DNA of 64,000 bases from Malurus cyaneus samueli (lineage: Eukaryota; Chordata; Aves; Passeriformes; Maluridae), in the NCBI GenBank assembly GCA_009741485.1, contig CM019214.1:9332543-9396542 (forward strand), given 5' to 3'. The notes beneath the pieces are model-generated. The model worked only from the letters and a program-made list of their open reading frames with translations. It did not search any database and was not told where the DNA came from. Both the position numbers and the translations under genes were made by a program. The stretch's first letter is position 1; each line of letters begins with the position of its first letter. This document shows, one piece after another, positions 25,751-39,988 of the stretch.

Positions 25751-27894
25751 GATGCAGCCTGCTGGGAATGAAGTCTGGGACTGCTTAGGGCTCTATTCAG
25801 CTTATTGATTTGTCCACTTGTATTTAATGAATTTTTTTAATGGTAGTATTTATTTCTATTTTTGCAGCATTGTGTCTGATGTTATATGAAAATTGATCAC
25901 AGGCTGACCCTTGCACCAAACAGAATATATCCTAAGTGAAAAGACACAACAATCTGTAAGAAATAAAGACTATGGCATTAGGCACAGCTGTTCTGTTGTC
26001 TCCTCCTGTTATACGTACCCCATGATTTTACTTTCAAAATTTCTTATGTTTAACACCACAGTAGGCTTATTTATGCCTTCCTGCACTTTGGACACTACAA
26101 TTTTTTTTTAAAACCACTTTTATTCTCTCTGTTATGCTGGTGGCCTAATCAGCTCTGCTCTGCCTTGGTTTTTCCTGGTTTCCATCACCAACTCCTGGCC
26201 ATAGGCAGTGCCTTTGGTGAGGTTTCATGCCATTTTATGCCCTTTCTGTTGTCACAAGGTTGGGTCACTTCCCTAAGAGTAACCTGCTGTGGTCAAGGTT
26301 GTTTTCCTTGACCTGGTTTATTGCCTTTTAAATGTTTTAGTGTTTTGACTGTTTCTCAGGTTGAGCACAGGATGTTTGTTGCACTGCTAAGAGGTTAGTA
26401 CTGCGAAGCCTAGGGAGTGATATATGGATGGTTCATGCTTTCTTTTGGATTTAATTTTTCATCCTCTAGTGCTCTGTGGTGAAAGGAATGTTTGCTGCTT
26501 GCCTAGGGAGACACCTGACATTTAGACTTTATCTTCTGTAAAGGCTTGGGCCAAAATTCTCTTCTCTGACTTTGGGAATGGCAGTAAAGGGCACATAGTT
26601 GAAGTGAACGGGGACAAAGAGGGATATGTGTATTTCTGATACCACAGGAAGGAACTGCTCAGCCCTCTGATAAAAGTCATTTCCTCCAATATTAATGCGG
26701 TTTTCATCCCAGGCACCATGCAGAAACTCCTCAGTCCCAGAGTCCTCATGGGCCTGGGGGCGAAGGAGAAGAAAAGAAGAGCAACTTGGGCTACAGTGTC
26801 CTGCTACAATGTCCTAACCAGGGGAGTGCTCACATTCTGAGTTTGGAGCTTTCACCACAGCCTGGACACACACAAGTAGAATACAAACAATGAAGAAAAG
26901 AGAAAGAATCTTCCCCTGGAGTACTTTGTGCTCAAGCTCAAAGCACTGAAATGCACAGGGTTCCCTTTCTTTTTCTTCCTCCTCTTTTCTTCTGGGTGAG
27001 TCCTAATTTTTGCATTGCCCTAACCTGATTTGGCTGCCCCTGCCTCTGGGTTTGTCTCATATCCTGAGCCAGTAATGCTGATTTAACAGAGACAGATCTG
27101 ACAGGACCAGAAAGAATAAGGAAAGGACACCTTTCTGGAGATAACCCTCCAGTGTAAAATAGAAAGGTGTGTGAATCTTCCCATCTCCAGGGCATCAGGA
27201 GCAATCATCTGTCCCTCCAGAGCATTCATTTCCCAAGAGCTAAGCACACTGGCTTTCAGAAAACTCCTTCCTTAGGTGCTTACACCTGGTTTGCTCCCTG
27301 GGGTGGATAACACCAAGAGATGCTGTGCTGGTCTTCCCATATCTCCTCATCCCTGGCTTTCCCTGCCCCAACCAGTCACAGCAGCAGGGAACAATTCTGA
27401 AGGGGAAGGCAGTTCTGTGGGAATATTAATTGTCAATCACAGGACAAAGGTGCCAGGAGAGGTTTCTCCTGTGAATGGAAAGTTGAAAGTTCCTGTTCCA
27501 CACCTGCCTGTGCCCACACCTGCCCTTCCCAATCATTCCAATATCTTAGCAGAGGTGACTGATGGCACATTAATAGCTAAAAAACCCCCTTGGCACAATT
27601 GCTAAAAGAGGTATGAACTTTCTGTAAATGGCACTGGTTTATAGTTGTTGGAATAAATGCTACTTGCTGGTTTCTTGGTTTTACATAGGGATTTTGTGTC
27701 CTCTGATGTGCTCAGTGTGAAGAAGGGTCGGTACAGTTGCAGGCTGCATTTTGGCCGTCCTGTGAATGAGTAGTATCTGCTTTGCAGAGGTGTAGGTGAA
27801 GGTCTTCTCCATGATTCTTTTATTTCATCAGATATGATGGGCTATAAAAAACAGACCTGCAGCAAGAAGAACTCAGTTATGTTCAGTCCAGTTC

Positions 27895-27912
27895 TTTTTT
27901 TTTTTTTTTTTT
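27895..27912. repeat. T18 homopolymer
   Basis: Eighteen consecutive T residues are followed by AATCAG. No polyadenylation signal on the minus strand lies at the right distance to suggest a retrocopy. Confidence 0.85.
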
Positions 27913-28019
27913 AATCAGAAATTTCACTTGCGGGTTGTGTCTACCAGACGGATTCTCCATAGCACAGAAAGGCTGCGGAGCTTTCCCTGCCATGCTTTGA
28001 AAGGAGGCCTGATCGTCCT

Positions 28020-28190
28020 TGGTCTGGTCGAATTTAGAGTGTGTTTAATTTCCACGTCACTGAAATCAAACCGTATTTATTTTGGAGGTTTTGTGAAGCA
28101 CTGTTGTTGTTGTTTTCCCGGCTGACCTTTCGAGGCTCTGTATTGCTGTGGCAGCAGGTTGCTATGGGGATCACCTCACGTGGGTGAGAG
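28020..28190. promoter_or_regulatory. Candidate regulatory block with an E-box and RFX-like half site
   Basis: The perfect palindrome CACGTG at 28177-28182 is flanked by TCACC and GGTGA arms. GGTTGCTATGGGGATC, resembling an RFX X-box half, precedes it by about 15 bp. CpGs are retained upstream (CCACGTCAC, ACCGTATT, TTTCGAGG). No transcript start is evident. Confidence 0.3.
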
Positions 28191-29290
28191 CACGAACCAG
28201 TACACACAGATACCCTGGGTGCTCCATGCTGCACCTGTTCAATGGCGCTGTGCAACTGGGAATTGCTCACAGAAACATGGTAGGCTGATTTCAAAAACAC
28301 ACAGGAGACTGAGCTTCAATTTATATCCCTTTTTTCCCATATTTTTCTTTGGTGAGAGTAACTTTTTTCTAAGTTAGTTACTTATTTTCGATGGTGCCAT
28401 ACATTTTGTTTTCTATTAGCAAATATAACTTGCAGAAAATTGAGGATCAGTCCTGGAGAGCTCAGGTTAAGCCAAGGGTTTAAGCTATACATATTCATGA
28501 TGTAATTACTCTCTCTTTTTTTTTTCCCTTGTTTTTTGTGGGTTTGTATCACCTGTAAGGTAAAAGTATGTCAGTGGTTAATTCCTCCTGGAGAAATCCG
28601 ATACAAATTCAACAATACTTTGCTGTTGGACAGATGGCTGAAAGGAAATGATTAATCTACTAACCTTGGATTTCGGAGATATGGATTTGAGTCTCTGCTT
28701 GCTGCAGACTCTCCATGTGACATCGATGCGTGAATGTCCTCGAATATGGCCAGTAGCCTCTGTGCTTGAGTTCACAGACTGCAAAATAGCATCACCCTGC
28801 CTCTCAGGGCAAGGTGAGAAGAATGGCCTCAGATGAGTAATCCCAGCCTCTTTACACGGGAGTCTGCTGGCCCACAGCAGCAGGGTAAGCAGAAGGTGAC
28901 TGGGAATGAGTGTGGAAGAGAAAGCGGTGGCAAAATATTTTGTTACAGTTTTGGGGTGGTGCAGACATGTACTACAAACTGAGGCTGTCAGGGGATGGGT
29001 TCCATGCAAGTATCTGGCAAAGGCAAGGCTATTTTCAGGAAACTAGACCATAATTTGCAACTGCTTATGCTGACACGGATTTTTCTATAGTTTCATGTCT
29101 CAAACACACTTCTGTTTTGTATGGGCATAATTAGTGCCAGTGACTGTCTCCCAAGGGAGTGCCTGAACTGGAACTCAGCCATCTTCAAGATCCAATATCA
29201 GGAGAAGGTTATCTAAGAAAACCTGTACATCTTCCTAATCCCCATCCTCCTTCCTCATATTCCAGATGCAACATTATTTATACGGTCCCA

Positions 29291-29320
29291 AGTATTTATT
29301 AGTATTTATTAGTATTTATT
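29291..29320 (+). repeat. Three tandem copies of AGTATTTATT
   Basis: Three exact decamer copies follow each other directly and a fourth starts and breaks off (AGTTCC). This is a small minisatellite in otherwise unique AT-rich DNA. Confidence 0.9.
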
Positions 29321-31370
29321 AGTTCCTCAGCTATTCCAAAGGACAGACCCAATATTTACCACCCGACATGTGACATGTGACACACCACAGGTTGACATAA
29401 ACACCACATCCAATCTTCCAGCTCTTGTGTACACACACTGTCTCCCCTCCCCCTTCCAAAACAGATCTTCTCTCTGCCTTTTTGATGAAAAATCCATCAT
29501 CAAAAGTATTTATTTGTTTTAAGTGAATCCAGAAACCAAGTCTTCGAACCGCTGTCTTTTGCAATTTCCTGAGCCAGCCCCACTCCTCTGCCCAATTCAT
29601 CATTGCTTTCTTTGTGCTCTGCCTGCTCTCCCCCCAAGAAACATTCAAAGGCATTGAGTACAGGCCTTAGAGGCACACATGCCTGCGCATGGCTGTCTCT
29701 ACACATCCTGAGGCTGAATGGGCTCAATTCTCCAGGATTTGGAGCTTGGGGGAGGAATGCAACCAGCAGACATGTCACAGGCAGGGGCCAGCAGAAGTAT
29801 TGCCGGAGTTGAGTGTAAAAGTTGTTATGTCAGAGACAAAAATCACAAACATTCCCCAGAAACTGTCATCGTGGTCCATCTCCAAGAAGGGCTTCACATC
29901 TGGGAAGAAACTGCCTGCAGGGTAATTGGGTTTGCTAGAGTTGCCTCTCTAATTAATAAGTGATTTGACTTGGAGATTGGAAATAATAGTTGAAATGATG
30001 GCATAAGCACAGGGGCATTGGGGCTGCTGTTGCTGCGCTATTCAGGAAGGACTTTCCTGCACAATCTAATGACACTGTATGGCAGTTTGAGGAATGTGAA
30101 GTTGTTTGCCCAGGAGACCAACAATGTGATAATATTGGCATATAACCTTCTAGTATTTGAGTAATTAGTTGCTTAGCTACTTTGGATAGGTCATTATTTT
30201 GCAAACTGGAAACATTTGCAAGTGGTGATATTTTCCTCGGTGTGGTGAAAGAGCTAAACCTATTCTGGCAGTGTACAACTCCTAGAAATATATATGCATA
30301 AATTGTTTCTAATGAGACCATCTGCCTTTTATAGCCCCTTTGGAACTAAATAGTACCCAAAGACCACTCTGTCTTTTAGATATCTGTGGTCAGGAAGGCT
30401 GCTCCTGGCAATAACAGTATGTAGTTTTTTTGCAGCTAGAGAAGCTTTTTGATTCCTACATTTCAGGGCGTGTTTGTGTGTGCGTGCGTGCATGATACTG
30501 CTTATATTTGTTAAAGTTATTAGAAATCACTATCCCAAATCTCTTAAGAGATAGCATCTGCTAACTCATCTGTTAAATTAGTATTTTCAAAGATAACAGA
30601 AATTTCGATCCTTCACTTACAGGGCTGGGGGCAGCTTGGCAAGGATTCCTCACCATGTCAGGATTATCCTGTCTTTGCAAAGGAACAGCGCTATTTTAAA
30701 GGAATACCCTCAATTTAAAATCACAGCTGAGTTGTCTGACTCAACATCTCTCTTTGAGGCGCTCACATTTTGACACTGGTGTAAAAACAGCGTGGCTTCC
30801 ACTGAGCTCAGCATGTTGAGGACACAGAGGGGCTCAGCACCCCTCAGTCTCCAAGCAGCTGCTGTCCCAATGCCCAAATCAGGTCTGGGCAACAAGTTGC
30901 TTCTTTTACTTGCGTTTATAACCTTGCATCATTACTACAAAAATAACATGATAACCTGTAATTCAGCACTTGGCTCCTGCTTGCCTTCACTGGGCTGGAG
31001 CCGACTGGCCTGGAGTGGAGTCAGGTGCTTTTCTTCACGTCAAGTTTTCAGTCAAATCCCCTCTCAAGTCCTTCTACAGCAACGCAGACCTTTAAAAAGC
31101 TTCCACTGACTGTTTGTTTGTTTGTTGCTTTACTCTGCAGCCACATGGATGTACTGGCATTAGTCTGAGGATTTGTAAAGTCGTGTTCCATGTGGTTTCT
31201 CTTTAAATACTCCCTGCAGTTTCTGTCGGAGGAGACCTCAGGCATGTGCTGGGGGACAGCCTGTCTGGGAGGGACGATCTACACGGGCAGGGCAGTGCCC
31301 AGGGTCGTGTCCCCTGGCAGCTGGTGAGGCCAGCTGGAGAAATGACCCCTGGCTCCAGGCTGGCTGTGGC

Positions 31371-31424
31371 TGGGAACTGGGCACACTGGGAACTGGGCAC
31401 ACTGGGTGTGCTGGGCACGCTGGG
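31371..31424 (+). repeat. 16-bp tandem duplication and decayed copies
   Basis: TGGGAACTGGGCACAC occurs twice back to back (31371-31386 and 31387-31402). Related TGGGTGTG and CTGGGCACGCTGGGG words follow. The repeat generates GC-rich frames on both strands that have no other support. Confidence 0.85.
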
Positions 31425-32455
31425 GAGACAGCAGGGCTGCTGAAACAGCTGGTGAGGAGGAGGAGTGCAGCATTTGCAGGAAGGGAGAGGAGGCTGAGCA
31501 CGCAGGTCATGGAGCAGGGACACAGCGTCCCCACTGCAGAGGTGCCTGCTGCTGAATGGAAAGGTCACACAGGGACTGATTCACAAACCTCTCCTTCCTC
31601 AGGAACCCCTTCCTCTCCACGTGTGGCTCCAGCCCCTCCAGAGCCCCCAGAAACCCAGTGTGGGCACAGCATTTCACCTTTTTCCAGCTTAGCTCAACTG
31701 AAAGCCATGGTTGCCCATGGGACAGTGCACAGGAACGTTTTCTTTTCCAGGGCATACCTGGTAGGTGACCAGCCCTGAGGCACTCAGATGTTTCCATGAT
31801 ACTCTGTCTTGAATTAAATATTCGGTGCCAGGTCACGTTAATTAACATTCCATCTGTCATAACGCAGCAGGATAGTGAGCTGAGGTGGGGGGGAGGATAA
31901 ACACTTTCCTATTCACTACCTGCTGTTAATTAGAAGAGAAATTAAATAATTTTTTTTTTTAAAGGCTGCACTCTTTTTAAGGGTTGGTGAATCAGTGCTT
32001 TGTGATAACTCAGCTGCTTTGGGTGAATCTAAGGTCTCAACTATAGCCAAGATTAATCCAGAACTTGAGTCAATGAGCTCAGTGCATATTCTCGTCTTAA
32101 TTACAGCCTGACAGTAGCCATGCTACGTACAGCTCAGGACAAATGCACATTCAGGAGGCTCAGGGTTGGAGGTTTTTTCAGCCATCATCTCAGATGTCTC
32201 CCTTTGAAATCTCACTTGCCCTATTTCCTCTCAGAGGAAAGTTTTGCTGGGAAGTTTGATAAAACTCCTTTGGTGTTTTTAGAGCTGTAGAGCTTTGAAA
32301 TGTATCTGAACTTTCCTTTAGAGAACTTTTTCCTTTTTTTCCCTTTTTCTTTCTCAGCTCAAACACATTCCACAATTGCTTGGCCTTGTTGTGTACCTAT
32401 TTGAGGTAGGTTAACTAGCATAATGAAAATATCGATGAGTTAGCGTCTTGTCCTA

Positions 32456-32472
32456 TTTTTTTTTTTTTTTTA
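32456..32472. repeat. T17 homopolymer
   Basis: Seventeen consecutive T residues are followed by AATGCAGCC. It lies in unique sequence with no associated element recognised. Confidence 0.85.
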
Positions 32473-35400
32473 ATGCAGCCAAATCCCATTTTCTCTTCTC
32501 GCATCACGTGTTCAGGAGTCACCACAGTGTTTGTTATTTTATCTTACTCCATGGAAAAGTGTTTGTACACACCATGGCAAGGAATTATATCACTCACAGG
32601 AGCTCTGGTAACGGAGGTGGCTGTGCACCAGGTGAGTCTGCCAGCACAGCCACGCCAGCTGTGAGCATCACTGAGATCTGCCTCACATCGAGCTAACCAG
32701 GCACAGCTAGCTTGGGAGCTGCTGGAGCTGCTTGCTTTGCTCTTTGCCAGGGCTGTTTTTGTAGTTTTATCCCGCCAGCTTTGCTGCTGCATCTGCACTC
32801 CCAGCAGAAGCCTTTGCCAGTACAGAACAGCGGTATTCCCCCACCTACAAAACACCCTGGTGCAGACACCATGTGACTTAACTCTAAGAGGACAGCTCTG
32901 ACAAAGAGTTTGGTCCCAGATAGTCTTTGTTGCTGAGATAATGGGATTTCCAAGATATGGGGCTTGGGGAAAGAGTTTGCTTGTCTTTTGAATATAATGG
33001 CTAGACTTGGGTTTGGTATTGTTCCCAGTGAAACACACTTTAAAGGAGAACTTTGTTTTTATCTTGACGGGTTTTGTTTGTTTGCAAACACGGAGCCTCT
33101 ATCATCAGGCCAGGTCTTCTGCAAATAAACGTCTCAGTGTGGTTAAAAAAGGCCATCCATACATAAAAGTTACCATCTGGTTTGTAAACCACAGCTCAGG
33201 GATCAGAGGGGGACTTCCCTTGCACTTTTGTCAGAGCTCCAAGATGCCTTCCTCAGGACTGGGTCACAGCTCTGAGCTGTAGTAATCTTTGCAGGCTTCA
33301 ATAGAAATGAGCAAGAGCTCACATCTTAATCAACAAATGTAAGGAGTTCTAAGACGTAAATCAACATGAGCAAATTGCTTCTGTTGCACAGAGAACATTG
33401 GTGTGGCCAGCATCACTGTTAGGTACACAAATTAAACGATATGTGCATGAAAGGATATTCAGCCACCGTCAGGAAAAATAAAAGTTCAAAAGAAAATCCG
33501 TGAGGTAGGCAGAGCAGGGCCTGCAGAAGTGGATGGCCAGGGATGGGCAGCAGGGGAAGAGCAGGGATGGACCTGTGGGAAGTCCAAGAGTGTTCTGGGC
33601 TTAGTCCCTTTCACTGTAATTGTAATTTGCTTCTGTGACAAAACCCCTGGAGAAGAAGGGAAGTGACAAGACAAATGGCTACATTCATTTTCATAGGTTT
33701 GGGCACTGAAGGATGAAATCCAAATTGGCAGAGTGGTTGCTATCTTTTAGTATTCCAATGGGATGGGGCACCCAGTAGGAATTTTTCTCCTTACTAACTC
33801 CAAAGTGAGGACTGACCAGAAAATACTTACAGAGTGTGACTAAAATCAGAAGTGGCCAAAGTGGCCGAAGAATGTCTTCTGTGCTGCTCTGTGATTTGCC
33901 TCTCATCAGTCTGAGGATTTGGGAGAGTGAGATGCCCACAGCTGCCCTGGGCTGGCCAGTTGGTTCTGGACATGTCCTGCTGGCCCAACACCCCACTGCC
34001 AGCAAGGGCTCTGTGTCCCTGGTCAGGCTCACATCAGCCAACTGAGCACCAGCAGGTGGATTCTGGCCTTTGGACAGAGCAAGATCCTAAAGCACTGAAC
34101 TGTCCTCAACCCCTCTCTCAGCAAGACCCCCATTTCAGGCAGCGAAGGAAGCAATGTTTTCACACAGGGCTCAGCTCTGCTTGTCGGATTGTGGCTGTCT
34201 GAAACAACGCAATCACAGTCCCACTAACAACATTAATGGGAAAACATTCCTGCAGTCAGTTTCCTGAAGGTTGCACTGGGAATCCTCCCTCTTCTACCCA
34301 GCCCTAGGTAAGACATGTGAGGGTGGGGGTCTCTGTGCACAGGAACAGGATTTTTCTTCAGCGTTTCGATCCCAAGCACCACCCTTTGGACATAAAGAAC
34401 ACAATTGGAAGCTGAAGTCATGAGGCAAAGTGTCTTCCCCCAACTGCCAGTGCAGACATCACCGGCAGATGGCTAGAAATAGCAAGCCTTCCAATAAGAC
34501 CGGGTGTTAAAAATCCTAAATTTTGTGTTACAATGTTACAAAATGTTACAATGGTGTTAAAAAATTACCACAGGGATCAACAGGAACCTCTCTGCGCTCC
34601 CCTCTGCCTTTTCTTCCCGTTCTTCAGTTTCAGCTCTATCTTTGTGGTGCTGCTCCAACCCTTTCTGATTTTATTTTATCCTCTTTGCACAAAGAATCTC
34701 TTCTTTTAGGACTTGTCCCTGTTCCCCGAACTATTTTTACCATTTCAACCTCAGTCTCTTTCCCCTCTGACTCACTGCTGGGAATCCTCCCCTGGATCAT
34801 TCCTCCTTTTCTCATCCCCGCAGCATCATTCCTCCTCTGCTAGAGGTCAGAGCAGGAATCACTTCTCGATTCCAGGCTATAAAAAAAAAAAAAAGTGAAG
34901 TCTTGGAAATCCTGTGCCTGAGGGCAGATCGGTGACTGCTCCTTCCAAAAGCAGAGCAAACAGCCTTCTTGCAGGGTTTAGCCAAGGTGCACATCACGCA
35001 TGAAGTTTGTACACAGAAATGGGAGGTGTCCTTACTGTTTCTGCGTTGTCCTTTGGATGCTCAACCTCTGCCAAAAAGGTCTGGGCACTGGGGGGTAGTT
35101 GGGGTGGTTTTGGCCCCTTTCTGACCCCTTGGTCAGAAACAAGCCACCAGCTCCTCCCTGGAGATGGCCACCTTCAAACACAAAACTCCTTTTCTTGCTG
35201 CTGCCTCCCGATACGCCTCCTGCAGAAAGTGGTTCTCCTCGACCTGTTCATAAATTTTTTAAGGCAATAAATCGTCCCTTTTTTTAATAATTCATTTTCA
35301 TCTGACCAGATTCCAAGTGGGCATTTAGGCTCGCACCTTCTGCTGGAATTTTGCGGATGGCAAGGAGCCTGTAAAGGACCTCATTTGGGAACAGAGGCGC

Positions 35401-38399
35401 TCGCAGCGCTGCCCTCAGCCTCCCCGGCTGCTGGGAGCTTTCCCTGTGCCTGCTCGCCCTGCAGAGGCGCTCAGGGGAGCTGTGTCTTTAAGAACCGCAT
35501 CCCTTCCCAATGCCATGCCTTTGGGGCTGTGCTCTCCCTCCCCCAGACCTCAGATTCCCTCTCTGCAGGATGTCGGCTGTCCTCCTTGTCTCCTCCCTTC
35601 AGTGGGATGGCTTCCTCTGCTCTTGCTGTGATAAGAGTTTGTTTTCTTCTCCAGCATACCCAGGGCTAATACCACTCTCTGCATTTTTCTGCTTTGATAC
35701 CTGCATTTACGTTCCGATTTCTTTCTCTCTCCTGGGGCCATACTGCTTTTCTTTTCTCACCCAAAGCAGCTCTGCAGCAAAGACAGGTATAACTAATAGC
35801 ACTGGGCTTCGTCAATGAAGCAGAGTTCAATTTACCCTTTGCGGGGATCGTACAGGCAAGGAACAGCAGGCTAAGATTTATGTGGAACTGTTTGTCTGAA
35901 TGGGTTTCCTACTTCCTTATTTCCATGGAGCGAGGAAGCTGCCAACATCTGCTCTGTGCCTGATACCACTTCCGATTCCAGGAGCAGAAACTTTTCCCAA
36001 GGGACAGGAGCAAGCAGTTTCCCAGGCTGGTGGGGTTTTGGAATCGGGGGCTCTGTTCCCACCAGGAGATGGACAGGTGTGGGGTGTGGGGTTGCTCTGC
36101 AGCTCCTGGCTGCTCACAGCCCACATGAGCTATGGAAATCCTTTCTTCAGGCAGCTCCAATGCCACTTGCTCTGCGAAGGGAAGGGGAGGCACACAGCTT
36201 GAACTCAGTGTTCTCAGAGGGCGTGAGGGCAGAGGAACTCTTGTTCTGCATTTCCCATCCTCTCCAGAGAGAAATCCCACTGCTGCTTCCATTGCTGCTC
36301 TTGCACAGGGCTGATGTGAGAGGTGATGCTTCTCTTGCCCAAACTGTGGCAGTCTTGTCTCCTGAGGGATGGAGTGCGGCTGCAGGAGAACAAGCAGCAG
36401 GTCCAGAACAGCTCTCTGTTGCTGGGCACTCCAGGGGTTTGATGCTGAAGGAAGACTCCAGCAAGCCTCAGACCCACAGCAGCTCTTTTGCCCAGGCTTC
36501 AGCTAGAGAGAAATCCAGCTTTCTGCCTGAAGGTTTGTGGTTTATGGCTTTTGGAATGTGTTCTAAAGCTCTAATGTGTCACCCTGCATGGCTGTGCAAG
36601 AACCCCAACATTTTACTGTGCTGATACTCCTGCCTTCAGATGGAAGGGGATGTTGAAACTAATGAAAAATAGTCTGATTTTATACTAGACCTGTAACAAA
36701 ATAATCTGAGGGGAATGTGTTAACTTTTGTTTTATTTAACTTTGCCAACTTTCAAGTCAGCTCTCAAGCACCCAGAAGGTTTTAGAAAATGTTTAATCTA
36801 ACTCAGACAATTTCCTGAACTCCCTAACTGGACCACCCCATTTTCTGAAACGCTGCCAAAAGGCCTCAGTTGCTCACAGGCTCCGGCGTGCTGCTCTTTC
36901 ACAACTCCTCGCTGTCCTCTCACCCCGCTCTCCAGCCGTTGTGTGTGCCTTAATATAGCCCAGAAAGAGGAACCTCCCAAACTCACTGCCAGTGCCCAAT
37001 GGAGCAAACCCTGCTGGGGTGCCTGGTGAGCACTCAGCCACATCCAGGCTGTGCAGGGTGTGAGCATGGACACCCAGCCTGCTTGTGTTAGTCTGCTGCT
37101 CCGGGTGTGCCCTGCCTGCCCTGCCAGCCCCCTGCCTGTGGCATGAGCCCCTGAGCTCGGTGTCTGTCCCCAGAGAGCCAAGGGATGCTCCCTTTTGTGG
37201 CCCTACAGAACAGTGGTGTAGCCTCTTTTCACCTTGGCTCACACGCTGGGTTTGGTGCCTCTGCTCCTCCCTGCCTGTGCTTGGAAAAAGCAGCAGGGGC
37301 TGTTTGTCATGGCCATTTAACAGAGGTGATGGTGAGAGTCACCTCTCCTCTGCCACCCCCATCACCTCTGCATGCTCAGTCTGTACAGCTCTATATATGG
37401 GGCACATGAGGTGCCCAAGTGTGCCAGAGCCCTCAAAGATGCATTTTTCAGACAGTAAAAATTATTTATATTTCCAGCAGAGCCCACTTTTAACAACGCT
37501 GCAGCAAACTGGGGTTCTAGTCACTGCCTCACTCAGAGATGCTTACTGTTCAGGGACTTATCATCATGTGATAAAAGTTTCCTCCTGAAACTCCGTTTCC
37601 TGCTCTTCTCCTGTGCTTCCCTCTGTTGTTCACCCACGCTGCTGGCTCCAAATAAGGGCAGTGAACTCCCTAGAGCTCTCCACCACCTACTCATCACCCT
37701 GCTGTCCTTCCTCCCCTGCCTACTTGCCCTGTCCCCTCCTGGTCACGGAGGAAATGGGATGACAAGAAAAACTGGCTCAGCTTTTCCAGGGATTTCTGGA
37801 GGAATTTGTTCTCTCTCCCTGGACCTGGACATGGACATGAACCCAGACCTGACTGACTAATCTTTAGGATTTTTACTGGAAAAGGTGTTATGCATCCACA
37901 AATCCAAATGAAATAAAAAGCTGGGGGGGAAGAGGATAAAGATGGTAGTAAGGAAACTGATTAATTAAGCTGCTGGGTCAGCAGTTTCTTTCTGTCTAAA
38001 ACTGTCACAGAACCTGCCAGAAGCCATCCGAAGTGCTGGGGTCAGAACTTGCCTCGCAGCACAGCAACCCCGTGGGATGCTGAGTCCCAGACTGTGCAGG
38101 GGGAGCTCCCAGCTCCCCAGGTGGGGCTGGAAGAAGGAATTAAACCTCCAGAGCACAGGGGTTTCCTCCCTTCTGCCACAGGAAGCAATTTCACTGCAGG
38201 GGGGACACTGCCTGCAGGGAAAAGTAATTTTGTGAAGGCAAAATATTGCCGAGGGCAGGGGCTTTCCTGGAGGCTGAGCCACCTGGGACTGGCAGGGCTG
38301 GGTTCCACATGCTCAGGGTGGATGCTTTTCCTCGGATTTTGTAGGTGACACGCAGATCTTCGGAGGTTAAAGCTCCTCTGTCCGCTCACTGCAAGTCTC

Positions 38400-38640
38400 T
38401 GCTCTACTCACGATGGCACACAGGGTCTTCCACAGCTTCAGAGTCAAGGAGTTATTGCTCAGATATAATTTCCCTCTCCTTCACAGAATTATTGCAGCAG
38501 GGAGAGGATTAACAGGTATGCAAATCACAGCGGAGGTGGGGGGAGAGCTATGCTAAAAAATTAATAAATGCCACGGTGGTGTTGCTGTTCAAGCTCTCCG
38601 GTGCCTTTTTAGGAAAACTAATGTGTTTGCAGGGCGACTG
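38400..38640. promoter_or_regulatory. Candidate conserved non-coding block with octamer
   Basis: The block is unique sequence with an exact ATGCAAAT at 38518-38525, then AAAATTAATAAATGCC about 30 bp on, flanked by pyrimidine tracts. It has no reading frame. It is judged enhancer-like by composition only. Confidence 0.3.
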
Positions 38641-39946
38641 CAAGCCTGATGGGAAGAGGGAGCCAAGAGCCAACCTTCCCCCTCCCGGCTCCGGCTCTGG
38701 GTCAGGTAATAGGATCTCCTGCACAGCTGGGGCTGGGAGAGGGCAGCCAGCACCCCCTGCACACGCACACACACACAGAAACACAGATTGTGCAGATTGT
38801 GCAGAACCACAGCGTGTCCCTCCTCAGATGCTCAGGGCTGCTCCATGCCGAGGACGGGAGGTGGGGAATGACGGCAGGAGTGCAGCTAAAGCTGCCTGTT
38901 GAGGCGAGTGAGCGAGGGAAGGCGCTCGCCAGAGTGACTGGCTCTGCTGGGATTCACTGTGGTGCCTGACACGCCGGGCTGCGCTGAGATCTCGTGTCCT
39001 CCTGCTCCCAGCTCCCGGCACAGCCTGCTCCTGCCGTCTGGCTGTCATCTGCCGGTGGCCAGCAAGGCCAGGCAGCAGCCCCGGGCGAGCAGGTATCCGA
39101 GTCCCTCGTTCACCCCCGGTACTCGCCCTGCCGCCCTGTCCCAGCTCCCTGCCTCGGGAGGCAGCACATCTGCACCCCCACCCACCCCAAGAGAGCACGC
39201 AGAGTTGCAGGGGATGGCTAATGGCAAGCCAGCGTCATTTGAATAAGTCCCTTAGTGCCCAATCTCAATTTCTAAATAAGTCTGCTTTAAATTACATTGA
39301 TTTATGATTCACATATTTTTATTTGATCAGTCAGTGGGGCTGCAAACCTTCAGGCGCTTTAGGTGTTTCTAATCTCTCCATCCTGTTGGATGGAGGCACC
39401 GCTTGCAAAAGGCTCATTTTTAACCCTGAATCCACCAGCCACTCAGCCAGGACTGGCCAGAAGCCCGTGTCCTGTCCTCTTACTGGGACTGTCTCTTTTC
39501 CTCTTTTCCTGGCTCTTGCACATCACGGTGTCCTGATGTGACCGTAGCATAGATTATCCAGCATCTCTGGGGTCTCCGGCTGTCACACCAGAACACTCAA
39601 CAAGAAACCGGGGTGAGGACATTTCGGACGCTGGTTGTGACAGTCCACATCTCTGGGAGTTTACATTTTAACATTTGTACCAGGAAATCAGCTCTCTCGG
39701 TGTCACGGGGTTAGACAAATACCTGATAAAGAAATAAACCTGTCAAACAAATTTACTTTACAAAGGACCAAGCCCCACAGAAGTCTCTGTTGTGTATTTT
39801 AAAAACTGCCTCATGCCTTCACAAACCGGCTACCTGGGATATTGCATTCCTGTGCACTTAGGAGCCACTGGCAACAGAAGAGGGACCGTCCTTGGGGCTG
39901 TTTTGCTGTGATTCAGCACCAGCTGCTGAGCAGACTCGCTCTGCTA

Positions 39947-39988
39947 CTCCTCCTCCTCCTCCACATCTTCATCCTCCTCCTTCAGCAC
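39947..39988 (+). repeat. Short CTC/TCC triplet tract
   Basis: CTCCTCCTCCTCCTCC is followed by CACATCTTCATCCTCCTCC. It is an imperfect pyrimidine triplet repeat of about 40 bp with no supported reading frame. Confidence 0.8.

Noticed and set aside
35956..36624. 222-codon plus-strand open frame in the intergenic region
   Set aside because: It has no recognisable domain, signal or splice context, frames on the opposite strand are also open, and composition is local GC-rich bias. Treated as chance.
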